A stretch of DNA of 64,000 bases, from NCBI GenBank assembly GCA_900541975.1, contig UQLR01000006.1, positions 1 through 64,000 on the forward strand, written 5' to 3'. Origin of the DNA: an uncultured Oscillospiraceae bacterium. Its GTDB lineage: Bacteria > Bacillota > Clostridia > Oscillospirales > Acutalibacteraceae. The notes below the pieces were generated by a model. The model had not been told where the DNA came from, did no database searches, and worked only from the letters and a program-made list of their open reading frames with translations. The position numbers and the translations under genes were made by a program. Positions 7,640-15,858 of this stretch are shown piece by piece (position 1 is the stretch's first letter; every line of letters begins with the position of its first letter).

Positions 7640-8623
7640 TTAAAGGTTAGCAAGATAGCCTCCAATATATTTTTGAATCATCACCGTATCGGTTGTGGCA
7701 CAATTCCCATCCCCGGTTACATCTGCCAGCAGCATTTGTGTTGCGGTTAAAGTTGCTTTTTTGGCAATATAGTTTTGGAAAAGAATCACGTCTGAAATTT
7801 CAACTTTACCATTTTGGTTTAAGTCGCCCATTACGCCAAGCTTACTGGCATAATCCAGAACACACCAGCCTGTTTGGGAACGGTAAGTTGTTTTTCCCCA
7901 GGTATAGCCGCCCGAAGTTTTCGTTTCTATAATTTTAATGTTTGTACCATATGGAATTACACCAAGGCTCTGATAGCTTGTCCCTGCATTGCTTCTGAAA
8001 TTTACACCGTTATCCGACGTAATTTTCCACAACTGCGTTGCCATTTTCCGGGTCGGCTCTTCAGCTTGTCCGCCTGAACTGCTGTTTGAAAAATCGCCAA
8101 TATAAATATACCCCAGAAAACGATACCCGGGATACCCCATATGGGAATCATCCGTACTGATCGTCTCTGTAAAAAACATTGTGCTATTATATGCAGATTC
8201 GGAAAACGTTACATTTTTACCGGATACTTTTTCAACGACCGCCACATGTCCATAGTTGGAATCGTAATTATCCCAACAGGCAATTGCCCCAAGCTTTGGC
8301 GTTTGCCCGTAATCATAAAAACCATTTGCTATATTATAGGTCCACCACTCGCCTGCATTATAAGGGCAAAGGTCAGGGCGCGTTCCAAGAATTTCGTAGG
8401 CCCTTCCGTATGCATACGCCGTGCAGTTAGGCATACCGTAGCCATATTTATAAAACAAATTGTAATCGGCGTCGAAATAATACTTATTTGTTTTCGCAGG
8501 CTCCGTCAACCGGGGTGTAAACGACGCGCCAGACGCTGCGCCGGCAGACGAAACACAGAAAAACAGCGATGACAGAAAAACCATTGCCGCAACATAAAGC
8601 GAAAGAATCCGTTTTATTCTCAT
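7640..8623 (-). CDS. Secreted CHAP-domain hydrolase with SH3 domain and C-terminal dockerin
   Basis: About 327 residues. A signal peptide (MRIKRILSLYVAAMVFLSSL and following) leads into a CHAP amidase/endopeptidase domain, with Cys in GMPNCTAYAYGRA and His in YGHVAVVEKVSG. A bacterial SH3 domain follows (VNFRSNAGTSYQSLGVIPYG to QTGWCVLDY), then a type I dockerin (GDLNQNGKVEISDVILFQ and DVTGDGNCATTDTVMIQ). CHAP/SH3 proteins usually cut peptidoglycan, and the dockerin suggests display on a cohesin scaffold. I prefer the ATG at 8623, which puts the basic residues of the signal peptide first and has GGTGG upstream; an in-frame ATG at 8641 is possible. It is paired convergently with a dockerin protease. 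Confidence 0.9.
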   Translation of the reverse strand: MRIKRILSLYVAAMVFLSSLFFCVSSAGAASGASFTPRLTEPAKTNKYYFDADYNLFYKYGYGMPNCTAYAYGRAYEILGTRPDLCPYNAGEWWTYNIANGFYDYGQTPKLGAIACWDNYDSNYGHVAVVEKVSGKNVTFSESAYNSTMFFTETISTDDSHMGYPGYRFLGYIYIGDFSNSSSGGQAEEPTRKMATQLWKITSDNGVNFRSNAGTSYQSLGVIPYGTNIKIIETKTSGGYTWGKTTYRSQTGWCVLDYASKLGVMGDLNQNGKVEISDVILFQNYIAKKATLTATQMLLADVTGDGNCATTDTVMIQKYIGGYLANL

Positions 8624-8641
8624 ACCAAACCACCAAACCAT

Positions 8642-8939
8642 AAAAAATAAACAAATAGTCGAATTTTTCTTTAAAAAAGCAATTTTTAATACTGCAAGTA
8701 ATATTTTAGCAACATCTTCCGAAAATATCTACTGTAATTATTACTGAAATGCCGGCATGCATTTTTACATTTATTACAATTTTTTACAACAATTTCAAAA
8801 TTGTTGCAATTTAACCTGCATTTTTATCTGCTTTATTACACAACACTCAACCATATATATGCTTTATTTTTAAAAAGAAACCGCCGTGCAGCGTTTTAAC
8901 TGTACGGCGGTTTGTAAAAACAATATATCAAAATTGTAA
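8642..8939. other. AT-rich intergenic region with a 20-base palindrome
   Basis: No gene is seen in these 298 bases. They hold the terminator of the hydrogenase operon (8878-8913) and the leader of the CHAP-dockerin gene. A perfect palindrome with 9-base arms, CAACAATTT-CA-AAATTGTTG, lies at 8787-8806, about 165 bases upstream of the CHAP gene start. It could be an operator. No convincing -35/-10 pair was found. Confidence 0.6.
8878..8913 (-). terminator. Rho-independent terminator of the hydrogenase operon
   Basis: A 14-bp stem with a single G-U wobble (8878-8891 with 8900-8913) is followed on the minus strand by TTTCTTTTTA. It lies 27 bases beyond the stop of the last hydrogenase gene. Confidence 0.85.
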
Positions 8940-10367
8940 TTATTTTAAAACGCCAATTGCGTCCGATATGGTTTTCTCGTGTGCTTCCCTGCCATAAGCG
9001 TCCACCTGACTTTTATCCTTGGCACCGTGCGTCAGACAGCCGGCGCCGCCAATGCAGCCACCCGTGCAGGCCATCCCCTCAATAAAGTTGTTTGGCAGAA
9101 CATTCTTGGAAGCCTTCAAAAGAGCTGCTCTGCACTCTTCTATCCCATCGCAGGAAATTGCCTTAAGTGTAAAATCCTCCAGCCCCTGTTCTTTCAGCCC
9201 TTGTGCTACGGCGTCTGCAAGACCGCCGCTTCTGGCAAAGATTCTTCCGTAATAAGAAGCATTGTCCAAAACATCCTCTTGTAAAATGGAAATATCAATA
9301 TCACGGCTGTCAATTAACGCCTGCAGCTCTTCAAAGGTAATGACTGCATCAATATATGGGCGGACATGCTCCTGCTGAACCTCCATCTTCTTTGCCGTAC
9401 AGGGGCCGATAAATACAATCTTGGCTGTATTGTCTGATTCCTTGATATACTTTGCGATTGTCGCCATCGGTGAAAGATTATGGGAAATATGCTCCACCAT
9501 AGATGGAAACTGTTTTTTGATATAGTCAACAAAGGCCGGACAGCAGGAGCTGGTCAAAAATCCCTTTTCTGCAAGCTCCTTAGCTTCTGCATAGGCAACC
9601 ATGTCTGCGCCGAGCGCCGCTTCGACCACGCTGAAAAAGCCCAGCTGCTTAATACCACTGACCACTTGCCCCAGCTTTGCATAACTAAACTGGCTGGATA
9701 TTGACGGCGCCACAACAGCATACAGTTTAAATTTACTGTTGTTTTCGCTCTGTTTGATCAGATCAATCACATCAAGGATAAAAGATTTATCATCAATTGC
9801 GCCAAACGGGCACTGATAGACGCAGGCACCGCAGGATATACATTTATCATAATCAATAGAGGCGGCTTTTGTCTCTTCATTCATCCCAATCGCCTTTACC
9901 TTACAGGCGCGCACACACGGACGCTTGTAGTTGGCAATTGCACTGTACGGGCAAACCTTGGCGCACATACCGCATTCTACACATTTGGATTTATCAATAT
10001 GCGCTTTTTGCTTTTCGTCAAATGTAATTGCGCCGCGTCTGCACACATCTTCACAACGGTGGGCAATACAGCCCCGACAATCATCCGTGACGTTATAGCC
10101 GCCCTCCGGACACTCGTCGCAGGCAATGTCTATGACTTCGATAATATTCGGATTTTTTTTATTTCCGCCCGTTGCTATGCCTATGCGTTCGGCAACAATC
10201 GCACGCTCTTTATAAATACAGCAGCGCATGGTCGGCTTGGGGCCTTTTACAATCACTTTTGCAATATCGTTAAAGCTTTCAAGCAGCGTGCCCTCAAACG
10301 CATGCCTTGCTACTTCCCGCAACACCTTATATTTAAGGTGCTGCACTTTCGTGTCAAACTTTCTCAT
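8940..10367 (-). CDS. [FeFe] hydrogenase, group B-type (monomeric)
   Basis: A 475-residue iron-sulfur enzyme with an [FeFe]-hydrogenase catalytic domain, expected to handle H2 and low-potential electrons. N-terminal conserved cysteines (MRCCIYKERAIVAER, IACDECPEGG, CRGCIAHRCEDVC) precede two [4Fe-4S] ferredoxin motifs (CVECGMCAKVCP and CISCGACVYQCP). The H-cluster motifs are L1 LTSSCCPAFVDY, L2 FIGPCTAKKME and L3 EGMACTGGCIGGAGC, so all H-cluster cysteines are present. The N-terminal pattern is that of group B (B1/B3) enzymes, whose physiological partners are poorly known. The ATG at 10367 has a GGAAGG site at a good distance. It is the last gene of an operon with a SpoIIE-type phosphatase and a sensory hydrogenase. 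Catalytic direction cannot be judged. Confidence 0.9.
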   Translation of the reverse strand: MRKFDTKVQHLKYKVLREVARHAFEGTLLESFNDIAKVIVKGPKPTMRCCIYKERAIVAERIGIATGGNKKNPNIIEVIDIACDECPEGGYNVTDDCRGCIAHRCEDVCRRGAITFDEKQKAHIDKSKCVECGMCAKVCPYSAIANYKRPCVRACKVKAIGMNEETKAASIDYDKCISCGACVYQCPFGAIDDKSFILDVIDLIKQSENNSKFKLYAVVAPSISSQFSYAKLGQVVSGIKQLGFFSVVEAALGADMVAYAEAKELAEKGFLTSSCCPAFVDYIKKQFPSMVEHISHNLSPMATIAKYIKESDNTAKIVFIGPCTAKKMEVQQEHVRPYIDAVITFEELQALIDSRDIDISILQEDVLDNASYYGRIFARSGGLADAVAQGLKEQGLEDFTLKAISCDGIEECRAALLKASKNVLPNNFIEGMACTGGCIGGAGCLTHGAKDKSQVDAYGREAHEKTISDAIGVLK

Positions 10368-10426
10368 TCCATATGCCTTCCTTTCCAAAAGAAGCGTTCT
10401 GCGGCGGTCGCCGCAGCTGCAATGTA

Positions 10427-11599
10427 TTAAAAATAGCTGACTTTTATACGTTTCCCCATCTTTTTTAACGCTTCGCTCAATTCTTCGATCAGACGCATTT
10501 TGATGTTAAAGCTGATTGGAAGATTGGGATTTTGATGCGCCGGGTTTACTGCGCGGCCTACATAAAAATTAATGTCGGTCGCTTCCTCAAACAGCAGCCT
10601 GGATATTTGGGAAGCGCCGTCAAGCTTAAAGCTCCAGTCGGAATACAGCTCGTTGCTTTCCAGGTAGCTTTTTGCATAGGTCAGAACACGGCTCATCGTA
10701 ATAACGCCCTCTGTGACCAGATCCACGCCTTCAATTTTGGCAGTCGGCGGGATTTCAGGGTCCAGATAATCCAGCACAGTATCTACAGGCTTGCCCAGAT
10801 ATCCCGCCGCAAGGCTGGAAGTCGTTCCGCCGCAGACAATATGCTTGCCCTCCTTTGCAAAAAACAACGCCATCATTTTGTTTACATCTTCCGGGTTGGA
10901 GGGCGGGCCGATCAGCAGATTCACCGGGCTGCGCCTGCGTATTTTAAGCGCGCCGACCGTAGTGTCGTCCCCGGGCTGGCCGGCGTACAGGCGGTCGCAT
11001 TCGTCCAGCAGCAGCGTACAAAGCGTTTTTGCCGTATATTCGCTGTCATACAGCTTTTCCATAAATTCCACAATATTTTCCCGCTGCCAGCCAAAGTTCA
11101 TTGTTTTTCCAACGCCTGCATAAATTGCGCCGTCGCTCATGGCAAGAAACACATCGTTTTCCTGCAGGGGGATTTTTGAGCTGTAAATGGTCTTTCCGCC
11201 AATTTCCATCGCGGTTTTGTCATATTCCACGTTTTTTCCGTCGCGCAGAAAAATCACATGCGGGTTATCATACTGGATAATCTCCGCTTCCTCGTTGTCG
11301 ACCACACGGAGGATCGTAAAAGTGGAATACGCAACCTTTCGGACCTCGCAAACCGGCAAGGTGGAGGCAATGGTGGAAACACACTCTTCAATACTCAGGT
11401 TTTCGGCCATCATGGTAGAGATGATCTTTGAGGTCAAAATTGCCAAAATATTGGCCTTTACACCGCTGCCAAGGCCGTCGGCCAGCACCATAACAAAGCT
11501 GTTTTCTCCCTGACCAACAACCTCTACATGGTCGCCGCAAAGCTGTTCGCCGTGCTTGATCAGGCTGTGATACCCAATTTCCGTACAGAGATTATTCAT
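10427..11599 (-). CDS. SpoIIE-family PP2C phosphatase with unknown C-terminal domain
   Basis: A 390-residue serine/threonine phosphatase of the PPM/SpoIIE type. The metal-binding motifs are VLADGLGSGVKA near residue 40, LAMSDGAIYAG near 150 and GDDTTVGAL near 215. The last 170 residues (from about 222) are a separate region with GPPSNPEDV and GGTTSSLAAGYLGK that I cannot assign. It overlaps the end of the HydS gene by 8 bases, so the two are translationally coupled. Sensory group C hydrogenases are known to sit next to phosphatases or kinases. The likely role is the output of H2 or redox sensing. Its phosphoprotein target is not identifiable here, and no kinase or anti-sigma factor is adjacent. 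Confidence 0.9.
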   Translation of the reverse strand: MNNLCTEIGYHSLIKHGEQLCGDHVEVVGQGENSFVMVLADGLGSGVKANILAILTSKIISTMMAENLSIEECVSTIASTLPVCEVRKVAYSTFTILRVVDNEEAEIIQYDNPHVIFLRDGKNVEYDKTAMEIGGKTIYSSKIPLQENDVFLAMSDGAIYAGVGKTMNFGWQRENIVEFMEKLYDSEYTAKTLCTLLLDECDRLYAGQPGDDTTVGALKIRRRSPVNLLIGPPSNPEDVNKMMALFFAKEGKHIVCGGTTSSLAAGYLGKPVDTVLDYLDPEIPPTAKIEGVDLVTEGVITMSRVLTYAKSYLESNELYSDWSFKLDGASQISRLLFEEATDINFYVGRAVNPAHQNPNLPISFNIKMRLIEELSEALKKMGKRIKVSYF

Positions 11600-13274
11600 T
11601 GCTCAAAGACTCCTTCAGCTTTGTTAATGCAATTTTGGTTTCTGCCGTGGTTTCGCCTAAAAGCGAAGCAATTTCCTGTACAACGCGCATTTGCTTTTCT
11701 ATGACCTTATCTGTAATTTCGACCGTATTTTTGCTGATGGCTTCTTTTTCTTCTTTTTGTTTTTCTTCCTCGGTCACATCGCGCATAATGCTGATGATAA
11801 TATGAAAGCTTTTGTCGTAAAGAATGGATTCCTCCACATATTTATCATATTCTGCAAGGTAAACGCGTTTGTCGTGTACATTTTTTCCGTCGTTTAAAAT
11901 CTGCATATACGGCAGCGGATCTAAAATCCGCACGACCGGTTCGTTGATAACGTCCTGTACTCTGCCAATATGTAAAATCTGGCGCGCTGCGGAATTGATC
12001 TGCTGGATCTCCAGGCTTTCATTTAAAACCATAATCGCATTGGGCGTGTTTTTAATGATCGTATCGGAAAACGATTCTGCCTTTTCAATCAGATATGGCA
12101 GGCACATGGTAAGATTCGCCTTTCCAAAATAAACCGCAACGGCCTTTTCCCGGCAGGTATTGTACCCACAGCTGCCGCAGTTAAGTTCGTCTTCCGGCTT
12201 TGTTTTCCCCATTTTGCGCAAAATTTCTTCAATCGTTTTATTGCCGGGCATCTGGTGGTGCAGCCCGATAAACGACATTTCCTTTTTCAGTTGCGCGCGC
12301 TGGGGCATTGTAAAAGCAAAATCACGCGTTTTGGGCGCATAACGGTCAATGGACACAAAATCACGGACAGGCTCCACATGCGGTTTGTCCATTGCAGGCC
12401 CGCCTATACAACTGCCGGCGCAGGCCGACATTTCAATAAAGCAATCAGAAAGCTTACCGTTTACAATATCTTCCAGTGCATGCATACAATTTTCAACGCC
12501 GTCAACAACCATATAACTGTAACGCTCGCTGTCGCAGGCCATAGAGCGCAAAATGCCGCCTGATGTTGGGAACAGGCGCGCTTTGCCGCCCTGTTCGCGG
12601 TCCGGAACAGAGGCGTCAAACGCCACGTTTTCTTCCTGCATCCATTGCGTAAGTTCCTCAAAAGTCAGTACGCAATCTACCATTCCGCTATATTGGGCAG
12701 CTTCGTCTTTTTTAGAAATACACGGCCCGATAAAAACGGTATATGCACCTTTGTGTGCGTTTTTAATCTGTGCGCAATGCGCCTGCATTGGCGACAAAAC
12801 CTTTGCAAGGTACGGCAGTGCCTGCGGGTAATACTTTTGAACCAGCGTGTTGACCGTATGGCAGCAGGAAGAAATAATCACGGGGCTTTCACAATCTGCA
12901 ACCATATGCTCATATTCTGTTTTAACAATTGTTGCGCCCAACGCCGTTTCTTCCGCCCCGGCAAAGCCGAGCTTTTTCATTGCTTCGGCAAATGCAGTAA
13001 TATGCACCCCCGCATAATTAGCTGCAAAAGACGGCGCTACGCTGACATATACTTCCCTGCCGGTTGCAAGCAGCTCCTTTGCTTTGGCCACGTCGTTGCG
13101 AATTTGCTTTGCATTTTGTGGACATGCAACAAAACACATGCCGCACAGGATACATTCATCTTCTACAATGTGCGCCTGATTATTTGTAAACTTAATGGAC
13201 TTGACCGGGCAGTGCCGTATACATTTATAGCAATTTTTGCAATTGGACTTTTTTAACTGTATGCAGTTGCTCAT
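11592..13274 (-). CDS. HydS-like sensory [FeFe] hydrogenase with PAS domain (group C)
   Basis: A 560-residue protein with two N-terminal [4Fe-4S] ferredoxin motifs (CKNCYKCIRHCP and CILCGMCFVACP). It then has a hydrogenase domain with H-cluster motifs ISSCCHTVN, FIGPCISKKDE and MSACAGSCIGG, and a four-cysteine Fe-S cluster domain (NCGSCGYNTC, then a Cys in LTMCLPY). A PAS domain (about 405-510) and a C-terminal coiled-coil-like tail complete it. This is the layout of HydS sensory hydrogenases, in which a slow H-cluster enzyme signals through PAS rather than supplying reductant. L1 has SSCCHT in place of the usual TSCCP, a change next to the proton-transfer cysteine. A start at 13274 is supported by AAGAGGTG. 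The phosphatase gene downstream is translationally coupled. Confidence 0.9.
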   Translation of the reverse strand: MSNCIQLKKSNCKNCYKCIRHCPVKSIKFTNNQAHIVEDECILCGMCFVACPQNAKQIRNDVAKAKELLATGREVYVSVAPSFAANYAGVHITAFAEAMKKLGFAGAEETALGATIVKTEYEHMVADCESPVIISSCCHTVNTLVQKYYPQALPYLAKVLSPMQAHCAQIKNAHKGAYTVFIGPCISKKDEAAQYSGMVDCVLTFEELTQWMQEENVAFDASVPDREQGGKARLFPTSGGILRSMACDSERYSYMVVDGVENCMHALEDIVNGKLSDCFIEMSACAGSCIGGPAMDKPHVEPVRDFVSIDRYAPKTRDFAFTMPQRAQLKKEMSFIGLHHQMPGNKTIEEILRKMGKTKPEDELNCGSCGYNTCREKAVAVYFGKANLTMCLPYLIEKAESFSDTIIKNTPNAIMVLNESLEIQQINSAARQILHIGRVQDVINEPVVRILDPLPYMQILNDGKNVHDKRVYLAEYDKYVEESILYDKSFHIIISIMRDVTEEEKQKEEKEAISKNTVEITDKVIEKQMRVVQEIASLLGETTAETKIALTKLKESLSNE

Positions 13275-13312
13275 TGCTTACACCTCTTTACAAATGAAGC
13301 GAATTCTGTACA

Positions 13313-13552
13313 CTATTTTTTTAAAACATACTGGTTAAACACTTCATCAAAATTTTCCCTGGAAACACCGCAGATAATTTCATCATCTACTTTTACAGAA
13401 ACGCCCTGCGTACATTTTCCCAGACAAAAAGCCGCGCTCAGCTCTACGCTGTCTTCCAGCCCGTTTTTCTTCAGGCGGTCCTTCATAAGCTGAATGATGT
13501 CATAAGAGCCACGCAAATGACAGGAACTTCCTACACATACATACACTTTCAT
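13313..13552 (-). CDS. Thioredoxin-like [2Fe-2S] ferredoxin domain protein
   Basis: A 79-residue protein of the thioredoxin-like [2Fe-2S] type, as found in the NuoE/HndA/HoxE C-terminal domain. The four cluster ligands are in CVGSSCHLRGS and AAFCLGKCTQG. It should carry single electrons between a donor and the hydrogenase proteins encoded just downstream. The ATG at 13552 has AAGGGGTGA six bases before it. It is the first gene after the Rex-controlled promoter of the operon, with 38 bases to the next start. It is much shorter than full NuoE, so the helical N-terminal part is absent. This is typical of stand-alone members in hydrogenase clusters rather than a truncation. Confidence 0.88.
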   Translation of the reverse strand: MKVYVCVGSSCHLRGSYDIIQLMKDRLKKNGLEDSVELSAAFCLGKCTQGVSVKVDDEIICGVSRENFDEVFNQYVLKK

Positions 13553-13705
13553 ATTTTCACCCCTTTTCATGCGGATTCGGCTTTATTCTTCTGTCTTCTA
13601 TTTTATCAGTTCTTTCCCGGAAGTCAATGGAAATTGCAGTCGGCTTTTGCTGAAATTCCCGCACTGCAACCGTTGCAAAGTACGCACGGATTGGTGGGCA
13701 GCCAC

Positions 13706-13723
13706 TTGTTAAAATATTAACAA
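13706..13723. promoter_or_regulatory. Rex operator (redox-sensing repressor site)
   Basis: The perfect 18-base inverted repeat TTGTTAA-AATA-TTAACAA matches the clostridial Rex consensus TTGTTAANNNNTTAACAA. It lies about 13 bases downstream of the -10 of the operon promoter, at roughly +6 to +23, where a bound repressor would block RNA polymerase. Rex releases DNA when NADH/NAD+ is high. No rex gene is in the window. Confidence 0.82.
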
Positions 13724-13735
13724 TCTTATGTAAAA

Positions 13736-13764
13736 ATCATACCACACGCGGCGCGTGCTGTCAA
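13736..13764 (-). promoter_or_regulatory. Sigma-A promoter of the H2-sensing operon
   Basis: On the minus strand a perfect -35 TTGACA (13759-13764) and -10 TATGAT (13736-13741) are exactly 17 bases apart. Transcription would start near 13729, giving a leader of about 175 bases before the first ATG at 13552. A Rex site sits just after the start point. Confidence 0.88.
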
Positions 13765-13846
13765 GATCTGCCTGCCCATCTGTCGGACAAATAACGGCTT
13801 CGGGGTAATGCCTTTTTACAAAGCAACATCTGCAAATTTAAAAACC

Positions 13847-14737
13847 TTATGGTATACCGCTGAGGTCAAAATTGGGAACAAAACGTACATCGGCTGCCGT
13901 AAGCTCCTGCGTAAAGCCCGTAAGATCAAGCGCAAACAGGTACTTCAGCACCTTTTGATATTCCCGTCTTGTAATTTTGCGATTGATTTCCGGGTATTGC
14001 TGTGCCTTGCCGCAGGGTATGTACTGCGCCATCAGGCTTACCAGCACCTGCTGTTGAAAATTCTCTTGCAAAAGGCCAAGCACTTCCATACTGTCTTTCG
14101 TGTGCATGGGCAGTATTAAATGACGTACAATCGTGCCCTTTTGCAGCATGCCGTCCGGGCCAAAGCAGGGCGCGCCTGTTTGGCGCACCATTTCGTGTAT
14201 TGCCCGCAGGGCTGTTTCCCGGTAACCCGGTGCGGAAGAATACCGCAGGGCAAGCTGATCGTCTGCATATTTAAAATCCGGCAGATAGACGTCTACTATC
14301 CCCTGCAGGCGCCGCAGGCTCTCGACCGTTTCATAGCCCGAACAGTTGTATACAATTGGGATATTCGGCCTGTAAAGCGCAAGGCTTTCCAACACAGCGT
14401 CTATATAATGGGAAGCGCCGACAAGGTTAATATTGTGCACGCTGTTTTCCTCCAGCCTCTGGTAACAGCGTGCAAGCGTTTGCGGCGTGACCTCCTTCCC
14501 ATAGCTTTGCGCAGAGATGCGGTAATTTTGGCAATAAACGCAGCGCAGAACACAGCCGCTGAAAAAGACTGCGCCGCTGCCCCTTTTCCCGCTGATGCAG
14601 GGCTCTTCCCAGTAATGGGGTGCTATCCGCGCCACCTTTGGCAGTGTTCCCGCCTTACAAAAGCCGTCGCCGCTATGTTCCCCTCTGTACGCTGCGCAGC
14701 TGCGCGGGCAGGCACGGCAGCTTTCTATAACCATCAT
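13847..14737 (-). CDS. Radical SAM protein, PflA-like (COG1313 type)
   Basis: A 296-residue radical SAM protein. The SAM-binding [4Fe-4S] motif CxxxCxxC is in FSGCVLRCVYCQNYR near residue 60. An N-terminal cysteine group (SCRACPRSCAAYRGEHSGDGFC) is typical of the uncharacterised pyruvate formate-lyase activase-like family. No glycyl radical enzyme is adjacent, so a glycyl-radical-activating role is only one possibility. The ATG at 14737 has AAAGGAAG 8 bases upstream; an alternative ATG follows at once. The DNA glycosylase gene lies 15 bases upstream on the same strand, so they probably form one transcript. The substrate is unknown. Confidence 0.85.
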   Translation of the reverse strand: MMVIESCRACPRSCAAYRGEHSGDGFCKAGTLPKVARIAPHYWEEPCISGKRGSGAVFFSGCVLRCVYCQNYRISAQSYGKEVTPQTLARCYQRLEENSVHNINLVGASHYIDAVLESLALYRPNIPIVYNCSGYETVESLRRLQGIVDVYLPDFKYADDQLALRYSSAPGYRETALRAIHEMVRQTGAPCFGPDGMLQKGTIVRHLILPMHTKDSMEVLGLLQENFQQQVLVSLMAQYIPCGKAQQYPEINRKITRREYQKVLKYLFALDLTGFTQELTAADVRFVPNFDLSGIP

Positions 14738-14752
14738 ATTGTAAGCTTCCTT

Positions 14753-15253
14753 TCAAATATACTGCAAAATAATTTTATATGCTTCCAGAAGCTTTTCAAA
14801 CGTATAAAATCGACAATTGGCCGGGCTGGTGGAAGGCAACGCCTTTGCCTGCACCTCGGTTTGCGGCAGGCAGTAACGGCTATAAATACGATACGCCTTC
14901 GAGCCCGTTGTAAAAATGGCACGGATGTCGGCTGACTGCAGGATTTTCCCAATATTGTTTACAACAGGTTTTTTAATACTGCCGTCATCTGCGCCCCGTA
15001 TTTCACAGGACGCCAACACGTCCCACAGCGCAATATGGCGCGACAACAAAAATTCTGTCCGGGCGGCGGTTGTATCCGGAACTTCACAGGAAAACAGCGC
15101 TGCCAGGATCTTCCAAAACCGGTTTTGCGGATGCCCATAATAAAACCCAACTTCACGCGATTTAGGCGACGGCATTGTTCCAAGCAGCAAAATTTTGGAA
15201 TGTTGATCAAAAACAGGCGGTATCGTGTGGATTACCGTTTGATTTTTCTGCAC
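14753..15253 (-). CDS. DNA-deoxyinosine glycosylase (UDG superfamily)
   Basis: A 166-residue member of the uracil-DNA glycosylase fold, family 6 (hypoxanthine-DNA glycosylase) type, which removes deaminated adenine from DNA. Motif A is seen as LLLGTMPSPKSREVGFYYGH followed by PQNRFW, the middle motif as ALWDVLASCEIRGADDGSI, and motif B as LPSTSPAN. The start codon is GTG at 15253, preceded by AGAGGAAG. Length agrees with the family. It is 15 bases upstream of the radical SAM gene, on the same strand. Confidence 0.86.
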   Translation of the reverse strand: MQKNQTVIHTIPPVFDQHSKILLLGTMPSPKSREVGFYYGHPQNRFWKILAALFSCEVPDTTAARTEFLLSRHIALWDVLASCEIRGADDGSIKKPVVNNIGKILQSADIRAIFTTGSKAYRIYSRYCLPQTEVQAKALPSTSPANCRFYTFEKLLEAYKIILQYI

Positions 15254-15297
15254 AAGCTTCCTCTTCTTTCAAAGGCAGTTTTTAATTTTTACTGACC

Positions 15298-15858
15298 TTA
15301 CCGTTTTTCAATTTCCCTGACCGGCTTACAGGGGTTTCCGACCGCAAGCACCCCGGACGGAATGTCTTTTACAACAACGCTGCCGGCGCCAATTACTGTA
15401 TGATCCCCTATTGTAACGCCCGGCAAAATGGTAACGCCTCCCCCAATCCAGACATTATTGCCGATTGTAACCGGCAACGCGCTTTCCAGCATTTGGTTGC
15501 GTGTTTGCGCGTCCAGCGGATGCGTAGCCGTATAAATCCCGACGTTTGGTGCAATAAATACATAATCACCAATTTTCACCGGGGCACAGTCCAATATTAC
15601 ACAATTATGATTTGCATAAAAATGTTCGCCCAGGCTGATGTTATAGCCGTAATCACAATGGAAGGACTGTTCCATCCAGACATATTCCCCCGTTTTGCCC
15701 AGAAGCTCTTTTAAAACGGAGGTTTTTTCTTCTTCCTGCGAAGGTTTAAGCCCATTGAAGATATAACACAGCTCCTTTGCGTGCTGCCTGTCCCGGACCA
15801 GCTCTTCATCCATAGGATTATAAAGCATACTGTTGATCATTTTTTCTTTTTCCGTCAT
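15298..15858 (-). CDS. Sugar O-acetyltransferase, maltose/galactoside type
   Basis: A 186-residue acetyl-CoA-dependent transferase of the left-handed beta-helix family. The N-terminal mac domain ([20 protein letters not shown]) precedes hexapeptide repeats. The catalytic His is in [12 protein letters not shown], and the C-terminal coil [18 protein letters not shown] then [12 protein letters not shown] is typical of maltose and galactoside acetyltransferases. It acetylates free sugars, probably as a detoxification step. The ATG at 15858 has GAGGGAC upstream. It stands 44 bases upstream of the glycosylase gene on the same strand. Confidence 0.9.
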   Translation of the reverse strand: MTEKEKMINSMLYNPMDEELVRDRQHAKELCYIFNGLKPSQEEEKTSVLKELLGKTGEYVWMEQSFHCDYGYNISLGEHFYANHNCVILDCAPVKIGDYVFIAPNVGIYTATHPLDAQTRNQMLESALPVTIGNNVWIGGGVTILPGVTIGDHTVIGAGSVVVKDIPSGVLAVGNPCKPVREIEKR

